Below are positions 57,200-64,000 of a stretch of 64,000 nt of DNA, one piece after another (position 1 is the stretch's first letter; the number at the start of each line of letters is the position of its first letter). Origin of the DNA: Canis aureus (taxonomy: Eukaryota; Chordata; Mammalia; Carnivora; Canidae); contig NC_135640.1 in assembly GCF_053574225.1 (NCBI RefSeq), forward strand, positions 6,146,574 to 6,210,573, written 5' to 3'. The notes under the pieces were generated by a model. The model worked only from the letters and a program-made list of their open reading frames with translations. It ran no database searches and had not been told where the DNA came from. The translations under genes were made by a program, and so were the position numbers.

Positions 57200-57780
57200 G
57201 TAACCATGTAACCTATTCATTGAGTTACTATTGGTTGCCAAGCCTCTTTCTAAGAGGATAACTTTGGCGGAGATGACTTCCCTGAGTGTGGCATTCTAAT
57301 GGAGGAAGATCGACAATAGAGAAGAAATTTACAGCAAGGAGATGACATAGAATCTTCAAGGTACCGAGTATTGCTGAGAGAATAAAGCTGGGAAGATGGC
57401 CAGAAAATGCTCAGCTTGGAGATGAGTGTTGTTTGAAAAGGTGGTCATGGGAGAGTAACACAAATGGAAGAGGCTTGAAGGAGGGGAGAGAAATAGCTCC
57501 AGGGGTATCTGGGGGCATCATTCCGCTGGAGCTTGCTAGCACAATACCCAGGGGCCAGTGTGTCACAGCTGTTCTGGGAATGACAGGGAAAGTGGGGGGG
57601 GGGGGGGAGGGAAGGAGTGAGGGGAGAGCAATAGGAAATGGAGATAGAAAGGAGAAGAATGGGATCAGATAGAGTCTTATAAGCCACTGAAAAACTTTGC
57701 TTTTACTCTGAGTGAAATGGAAGAGCATTGGATGCTTTCAAGCAGAAGGTGACATGGTGGGACTGGAAAGGATCCATAGA
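57200..57780 (-). mobile_element. Possible L2-class remnant with a G-run
   Basis: TTATAAGCCACTGAAAAACT, then TTCAAGCAGAAGGTGACATG, resembles a widespread ancient antisense repeat. A pure 14-G run lies at 57594-57607. Opposed frames of 79-105 codons across 57411-57728 mirror each other and are not supported as genes. Confidence 0.4.
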
Positions 57781-57930
57781 ATAAGCTGCTTATATATTAT
57801 CTATTTTATTCTCTATTACCTGTACATATACACAGTACTTAGATGATGACTAAAATATTGTTAATTTCCTTGCTAATTTTCAAAGTGTAAAATCACTTAC
57901 ATTAATCTTTACATGAAAGGGTCATAATAT

Positions 57931-58135
57931 AGAGGAACCTGGGAGGCTCTATTGGTTTAGCTCTGACTCTTGATTTCGGCTCAGGTCATGATCTCAGGTT
58001 TGTGAGTTTGAGCCCCCCATCGGGCTCCTAGCTTAGCATGGAGTCTGCTTGTCACTCTCCCTCACTCTTTGCCCCTCTCTCTGTTGCCTCTCTCTATTTC
58101 AAATAAACAAATCAATAAAATATTTTTTTAAAAAA
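57931..58135 (+). mobile_element. Older SINEC, sense
   Basis: AGGAACCTGGGAGGCTCTAT head, CCCCCCATCGGGCTCCTAGC, CATGGAGTCTGCTTGTCACT, CT tract, CAAATAAACAAATCAATAAA tail. Diverged; no clear TSD. Confidence 0.87.
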
Positions 58136-58594
58136 ATATATAGTGTACAGTAGGCATATTGTCTTCTGAATTTAATCTGTTGTTTAAAATAATTCCAGTA
58201 AAACACACTATAACGCTGTGGAGTTAAGAGCATAGAACTATGGCAGAAACTACTTCTTTTCTCTATAAATCCATTTTGTCTTTCATCCATAGTAGCAACA
58301 CAGCTGGCTGGGTACATTGCCATCCAGAATATGATTATATTGCACAGATTTCCTTGTAGATAGATGAGACTATGTCAGCAGTTTCTGGCCTATGTCATGT
58401 AAGTGGTAGTTTCCTATGGCCGTTTTTAAGATCTAGCCTAAAGAAAGAGTTGGCATATACAGTACATCATCCCTTATTCTTCACTTGACCTTCCATTCTG
58501 CTAAATGACAACAACATTTCATAGTTCTTGTGTTGCCCTTCAAACTTATCTCTGCATTTCAGCTTTCTCTTCCTGGACAGTTAATGGTTTACTG

Positions 58595-59000
58595 ATAATA
58601 CTGTGGTTAAGAGCATGGGTTCTGATGTGAAAATAATTAGATTCAAATCCTAGAGTTGCCATTGGCTTAGCTGTGTGAGCTTCAGCAAGCTCTTTAACTT
58701 GTGGTAAAGTTTTTTCATCTGTAAAATGGGGTTATCCTGAGAATGAAATCCACATATTTCTATAATATGTATAAGAGTACCTAGCAATATGGGATGCCTG
58801 GGTGGCTCAGTGTTTGAGCATCTGCCTTTGGCTCAGGGTGTGGTCCTGGGATCCAGGACTGAGTCCCACATCAGGCTCCTTGCAGGGAGTTGCTTCTCCC
58901 TCTGCCTGTATCTCTGCCTCTCTCTGTCTCTCATGAATAAATAAATAATTAAAAAAAAAAAAAGTACCTAGCAATAGTATACTTCCAGCGCCATTTCTTA
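58595..59000 (+). mobile_element. MIR remnant, sense, split by a SINE
   Basis: TGTGGTTAAGAGCATGGGTT, AGATTCAAATCCTAGAGTTG, GCTGTGTGAGCTTCAGCAAG and CATCTGTAAAATGGGGTTAT are the MIR core in order, the clearest ancient SINE in the window. It is split at its 3' side by a SINEC (58790-58962). Confidence 0.85.
58790..58962 (+). mobile_element. SINEC, sense, inserted in MIR
   Basis: GGGATGCCTGGGTGGCTCAG head, CAGGCTCCTTGCAGGGAGTT, CT tract, AATAAATAAATAATTAAAAA tail. The 14-bp TSD AGTACCTAGCAATA is perfect at 58776-58789 and 58963-58976. Confidence 0.95.
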
Positions 59001-60426
59001 CTCCTATCCCAGTGTTATAAATCAGACCTGAAATATAAACACTTTGAAAATCACAGTTACCTAATTCACAATTTCCTTTCTTCAGAAGTGGGAATAGGGA
59101 AAGTTGACCTAGAAGAGTCTTTTTATTTGTTTTTGAATCCAGAATATCAAGATAGAACTGGTTTTTTCTATAAGGTTTAACCTAATTTCTGCTTTACATT
59201 CTAGTTCCCAGATAGCTGTTGTTTGCCTTTGTTGTTCGGAACCACCAGAGGGCCAGGCACATAATAGTTGCTCAGTAAGTATTTATTTTGTAAATCCATA
59301 CAATTGGAAAGAAGTTAAAATCTATAAGACCTCAAGAACAGTCTTTAACTACAGTTTTGTTTCTAGACTACTAAATAAAGCCCCTCCAAAGCCAAACCTT
59401 TTGAAATTTAGAGGCAGCTACTTCAGGGAAGTGTTAGTATAAGGAGCCTTTTCCTCAGGTAAACACTACAAATGAATATATATGCAAAGGGAAAATAATC
59501 TTTATTTTAAACATCTTTATCCAGGTATCACTTCTAGTAGCCTATACTAAGGCTACTATTGAAAAACAGAAACAGACTTGGGGAGAAAAATGAAAAGGTC
59601 TTTTTTGATGATGCTAGACCCTAAGTTTCAATTACCCTGCCAAGGCAATGTTACTCTCAGGATATGGCCAACCTACTGGAATAGAACACAGAGGACTAGA
59701 TGTCAATGTGTGCTTTCTTTCCTTTGAGCAAAATTACAGGAAGAAAATTTGGGTGTCTAGGAGAATATATTGTCTGTTTAGAAACTGTTTTTTGAGACCA
59801 AGTCTGCGCTTTTTGGAGGGAAATTAAAGGAAACCTTTTGATGAAGAATAGAGACATGTAAGATATAAGCAGTGCTACATCTGGTTATAAAGGTGTTATG
59901 CAGTCCTTGTCATATTTTGTTGTTATATCTGTACATTGGAATTATGCACAATTTTTTCTCTTTTCTTTGAAGTTCTCTGTACCTTCTAAATTTTCTATAA
60001 TGAAAATACTTTTTTTTTTAATTATAAAAAGTGAACAAATAGTAAATGGAAAGCAAGTCAACAGAAGCCATTCAACTAGAGAGGTAACACTAGATAACAT
60101 TAAACTAGATGGGTAACACTATTGAAATTAGCATAAATGAGATGATAACTCTGTAAATGTTTTAAGAATTAGTAATGATTGGCTGGAGAAAAAAAGAGAT
60201 GTAGTGAAATAATGAAAGGCTGTCATGTAATTCTGAATATTATAGAAAGAGTAAAAACCAAGAGGATACTTGGGACAGAGCCAAGAATTAATTAATAATA
60301 AAGGCGCATCTCTGGCAAAATAAAATCAAGAGGAAGAAATATTGGGGCCAGTGAAACAGTATGGCTTTTCAAATTATGGAGTTATAAATTACAAAATTTT
60401 AAATTGTAGATTAAAGAGATACTAAA
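59001..60426. other. Mostly unassigned sequence
   Basis: A MIR/L2-type tail (GGGCCAGGCACATAATAGTT, 59252-59271) is the only recognised motif. No gene seen. Confidence 0.5.
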
Positions 60427-61026
60427 GGGGACACCTGGGTGGCTCAGCTGTTGAGCCTCTGCCTTCAGCTCAGGGCGTGATCCTCAAGTCCCCGGATCGT
60501 GCCCACATCAGGCTTACTGCATGAAGCACATGTTGTGGCCAAGATTGCGAATCCGAGAAACCACTGAGGAGCCGACATCGATGCAAGTACACGACAGTTT
60601 ATTAACAAGCTCAAGCTTGGGTCCAAGTGTACCGGACACAGCGGAGCAGGGACTTGGACCCCGAGGTGGGTTCCAGCTTAGTTTTATGGGCTGGTCTAGG
60701 GGACCTCCAGAAGGGGTGGAGCAATTCCTCAAGTTCTGTTTACATTCTGATATGGGGCTTTCAAGGGCATTGAGCTCTGTTCTCATTCTAATTTGGGGCT
60801 TTCTAGGGTGTTAAACTGTAAGCTGTTTTTTTTCCTGTAACTGAAGTAATGTAAATTTCAGCTCTTCTTCACAGGGGCCTGGGATGTCTGTACTTGTGCT
60901 AACACTGAACTTAAGGTGGAATGGCCTTAATTTTCTTGGCCTCCACAACTCCTTCTCCCTCTGCCTGTGTCTTTGCCTCTCTCTTTCTCTCTTTCATGAA
61001 TAAATAAAATATTTTTTTAAAAGATA
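60427..61026 (+). mobile_element. SINEC, sense, split by a solo LTR
   Basis: The first half (60427-60530) has the head GGGGACACCTGGGTGGCTCA and ends TACTGCATGAAGCACA. The second half (60950-61026) resumes TCCTTCTCCCTCTGCCTGTG and ends in ATGAATAAATAAAATATTTT. Together they form one SINE of usual length; 419 bases of LTR lie between. Confidence 0.92.
60531..60949 (-). mobile_element. Solo LTR, gammaretrovirus-like (ERV1-type), antisense
   Basis: The ends form near-inverted repeats: TGTTGTGGCCAAG on the left and CTTGGCCTCCACAAC on the right. Read on the minus strand, U3 is at the right, a TATA-like CATAAAAC maps to 60681-60688, and an AATAAA polyadenylation signal to 60598-60603, about 80 bases downstream, followed by U5. 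Two related units with period about 41 (60742-60776 and 60783-60817, both with GGGGCTTTC) sit in U3, as enhancer repeats often do. No coding or primer-binding sequence adjoins it, so it is a solo LTR. A clean 4-bp TSD was not found. The assignment to a canid gammaretrovirus group is inference. Confidence 0.75.
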
Positions 61027-61142
61027 GACACTAAAGAACCAAAAGTACAGAGGTATATACCAAGTATTTTAGCCTTGTCCCAACTACCTAATCTAAGTGA
61101 TCTCATCTATAGTGGAGTCTACTACTAAAAAGGTCCATGATA

Positions 61143-61335
61143 GGGATCCCTGGGTGGCGCAGCGGTTTGGCGCCTGCCTTTGGCCCAGGGCGCGATCCTG
61201 GAGACCCGGGATCGAATCCCACATCGGGCTCCCGGTGCATGGAGCCTGCTTCTCCCTCTGCCTGTGTCTCTGCGCCTCTCTCTCTCTCTGTGACTATCAT
61301 AAATAAATAAAAATTAAAAAAAAAAAAAAAAAAAA
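61143..61335 (+). mobile_element. Very young SINEC_Cf-type SINE, sense
   Basis: Head GGGATCCCTGGGTGGCGCAG, CpG-rich GGGCGCGATCCTGGAGACCC, GGGCTCCCGGTGCATGGAGC, CT tract, ATAAATAAAAATT and an uninterrupted long A-tail. The 16-bp TSD AAAAAGGTCCATGATA is perfect at 61127-61142 and 61336-61351. The pure tail and intact CpGs make it the best candidate for a recent, possibly polymorphic insertion. Confidence 0.97.
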
Positions 61336-61569
61336 AAAAAGGTCCATGATAATTTAATTAGGTAATATATGGCAAATAATCCTCATCAAAACTCTCTTAC
61401 ATTTCACCTCTCTTGAAAAGGAATTCCAGAATTGTTTGGTTAGCACTAGAAATTAATGGAAAAAATAAAAAAAAAGATTTTAAAAAATGCATGATTTTTG
61501 TAAAAATAGGTATATTATTTTTATCTTCTTTGATTTTTTCCATATTTGTGTTTTTTTAATAAAGATTTT

Positions 61570-64000
61570 TTTAATTTTTAATTTTAATTTTTCTTAATAA
61601 ATTAATTTTTTATTGCTGTTCAATTTACCAACATACAGAATAATACCCAGTGCACATCCCGTCAAGTGCCCCCCTCAGTGCCTGTCACCCACTCACCCCC
61701 ACCCCCCGCCCTCCTCCCCTTCCACCACCCCTAGTTCATTTCCCAGAGTTAAGGGTCTTTATGTTCTGTCTCCCTTTCTGATATTTCCCAAACATTTCTT
61801 CTCCCTTCCCTTATATTCCCTTTCACTATTATTTATATTCCCCAAATGAATGAGAACATACACTGTCCTTCTCCGATTGACTTACTTCACTCACCATAAT
61901 ACACTGGTCCAGTTCCATCCACGTTGAAGCAAATGGTGGGTATTTGTCATTTCTAATGGCTGAGGAATATTCCATTGTATACATAAACCACATCTTCTTT
62001 ATCCATTCATCTTTCGATGGACACCGAGGCTCCTTCCACAGTTTGGCTACTGTGGACATTGCTGCTAGAAACATCGGGGTGCAGGTGTCCTGGCGTTTCA
62101 TTGCATCTGTATCTTTGGGGTAAATCCCCAGCAGTGCAATTGCTGGGTCGTAGGGCAGGTCTATTTTTAACTCTTTGAGGAACCTCCACACAGTTTACCA
62201 GAGTGGCTGCACCAGTTCACATTCCCACCAACAGTGTAAGAGGGTTCCCTTTTCTCCGCATCCTCTCCAACATTTATGGTTTCCTGCCTTGTTAATTTTC
62301 CCCATTCTCACTGGTGTGAGGTGGGATCTCATTGTGGTTTTGATTTGTATTTCCCTGATGGCAAGTGATGCAGAGCATTTTCTCATGTGCATGTTGGCCA
62401 TGTCTATGTCTTCCTCTGTGAGATTTCTCTTCATGTCTTTTGCCCATTTCATGATGGGATTGTTTGTTTCTTTGGTGTTGAGTTTAAGAAGTTCTTTATA
62501 GATCTTGGAAACTAGCCCTTTATCTGATATGTCATTTGCAAATATCTTCTCCCATTCTGTAGGTTGTCTTTTAGTTCTGTTGACTGTATCCTTTGCTGTG
62601 CAAAAGCTTCTTATCTTGATGAAGTCCCAATAGTTCATTTTTGCTTTTGTTTCTTTTGCCTTCGTGGATGTATCTTGCAAGAAGTTACTGTGGCCGAGTT
62701 CAAAAAGGGTGTTGCCTGTGTTCTCCTCTAGGATTGTGATGGAATCTTGTCTCACATTTAGATCTTTCATCCTTTTTGAGTTTATCTTTGTGTCTGGTGC
62801 AAGAGAGTGGTCTAGTTTCATTCTTCTGCATGTGGATGTCCAATTTTCCCAGCACCATTTATTGAAGAGACTGTCTTTCTTCCAATGGATAGTCTTTCCT
62901 CCTTTATCGAATATTAGTTGACCATAAAGGTCAGGGTCCACGTCTGGGTTCTCTATTCTGTTCCATTGATCTATGTGTCTGTTTTTGTGCCAGTACCACA
63001 CTGTCTTGATGACCACAGCTTTGTAGTACAACCTGAAATCTGGCATTGTGATGCCCCCAGATATGGTTTTCTTTATTAAAATTCCCCTGGCTATTCGGGG
63101 TCTTTTCTGATTCCACACAAATCTTAAAATAATTTGTTCCAACTCTCTGAAGAAAGTCCATGGTATTTTGATAGGGATTGCATTAAACGTGTAAATTGCC
63201 CTGGGGAACATTGACATCTTCACAATATTAATTCTGCCAATCCATGAGCATGGAATATTTTTCCATCTCTTTGTGTCTTCCTCAATTTCTTTCAGAAGTT
63301 TTCTATAGTTTTTAGGGTATAGATCATTTACCTCCTTGGCTAGGTTTATTCCTAGGTATCTTATGCTTTTGGGTGCAATTGTAAATGGGATTGACTCCTT
63401 AATTTCCCTTTCTTCAGTCTCATTGTTAGTGTATAGAAATGCCATTGATTTCTGGGCATTGATTTTGTATCCTGCCACGCTACCAAATTGCTGTATGAGT
63501 TCTAGCAATCTTGGGGTGGAAGCTTTTGGGTTTTCTATGTAGAGTATCATGTCATCGGCGAAGAGAGAGAGTTTGACTTCTTCTTTGCCAATCTGAATGC
63601 CTTTAATGTCTTTTTGTTGTCTGATTGCTGAGGCTCGGACTTCCAGTACTATGTTGAATAGCAGTGGTGAGAGTGGACATCCCTGTCTTGTTCCTGATCT
63701 TAGGGGAAAGGCTCCCAGTGCTTCCCCATTGAGAATGATATTTGCTGTGGGCTTTTCGTAGATGGCTTTTAAGATGTCGAGGAAAGTTCCTCTATCCCTA
63801 TACTCTGAAGAGTTTTGATCAAGAATGGATGCTGTATTTTGTCAAATGCTTTCTCTGCATCTAATGAGAGGATCAGATGGTTCTTGGTTTTTCTCTTTCT
63901 GATATGACGAATCACATTGATTGTTTTACGAGTGTTGAACCAGCCTTGCATCCGGGGATAAATCCTACTTGGTCGTGGTGAATAATTTTCTTAATGTGCT
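61570..64000 (-). mobile_element. Young canid L1, antisense, 3' end to RT, runs off window
   Basis: From the left: T-rich tail complement (about 61570-61612), 3' UTR (ATTGCTGTTCAATTTACCAA, CACCCCCCGCCCTCCTCC), then ORF2 from its C-terminus towards the RT core at the window edge. It has the longest open stretch of any L1 here. Defects seen: a stop just left of 62195 and a frameshift near 63780, so it is inactive despite its youth. Confidence 0.95.
62195..63550 (-). pseudogene. L1 ORF2 C-terminal fragment, 451 codons
   Basis: It begins inside the RT core at MILYIENPK. The preceding codons give LFADD, the intact RT catalytic motif (about 63551-63565), so the first Met here is not a real start. 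It continues through the thumb (QIILRFVWNQKRP), the C-terminal region (IARGILIKKTISGGITMPDF) and the zinc-knuckle-like C-x3-C-x7-H-x4-C motif (CWRGCGEKGTLLHCWWEC). It ends at a TAA after LVQPLW. The reading frame continues in the same sense as WRFLKELKIDLPYDPAIALL down to 61829, so that stop is a premature one in ORF2. Confidence 0.92.

Noticed and set aside
57411..57728. Opposed frames of 79-105 codons around a G-run
   Set aside because: They share the same bases in three frames, lie in a probable ancient repeat and are Gly/Pro/Ser-biased by the G-run.
62195..63550. Active L1 ORF2
   Set aside because: A stop after LVQPLW truncates it, and a frameshift near 63780 separates it from the rest of the RT.
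1..64000. An undescribed gene system or operon-like cluster
   Set aside because: No cluster of intact frames, shared regulation or recognisable gene set exists. The window is explained by transposable elements, a NUMT, simple repeats and unassigned AT-rich DNA.

Overview
This is a mammalian nuclear window, almost certainly from a canid (dog, wolf or fox lineage). It holds about nineteen copies of the carnivore tRNA-derived SINE (SINEC; head near GGGATCCCTGGGTGGCGCAG, CT-rich middle, AATAAA-rich A-tail). Its L1 elements carry the canid-type 3' end (around GAGCACTGGGTGTTAT) and a long GC-rich 5' UTR. I found no host protein-coding exon, no functional RNA gene and no CRISPR-like array. The DNA is AT-rich, gene-desert or intronic in character, and built mostly by retrotransposition.

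Layout. 1-2232: an L1 whose ORF2 is split into an antisense and a sense piece (inversion junction near 1465), with a 5'-UTR-like piece beside it. 2438-8515: an older antisense L1 carrying a 2.6-kb nuclear mitochondrial insertion (NUMT, 3162-5804; partial tRNA-Glu, cytb, tRNA-Thr, tRNA-Pro, control region, tRNA-Phe, 5' part of 12S), a triplet-repeat tract and a young SINE. 8516-21479: mostly unassigned sequence with an L1 3' end, an L2-like remnant, SINEs and a poly(A) tract between target-site duplications (TSDs). 21480-25790: an ancient antisense L1 with three SINEs. 28995-33230: a decayed antisense ERV-L-class gag-pol interior, interrupted by a SINE-in-SINE nest and a second poly(A)-only insertion.

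34039-34827: a compound L1 insertion with two 3' ends in opposite orientation around a 51-bp minisatellite. 36118-40965: an antisense L1 that keeps its 5' UTR, ORF1 and most of ORF2 but has lost its 3' end. 40975-46035: nested L1s and SINEs on both strands. 47736-52580: ancient L1/HAL1-like fragments, an ERV-L-type LTR and a moderately old sense L1. 53480-60426: mainly unassigned sequence with MIR/L2 remnants. 60427-61335: an old SINE split by a solo gammaretrovirus-like LTR, then a very young SINE with an intact A-tail. 61570-64000: a young antisense L1 running off the window.

The elements do not act together as a system. The interest lies in how they formed: NUMT capture inside an L1, L1 inversion, nesting in A-tails, insertions reduced to poly(A), and a deletion that removed an L1 3' end. 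L1 ORFs, mitochondrial genes and ERV interior are all visibly broken. Family names come from sequence I recognise, not from a database search.
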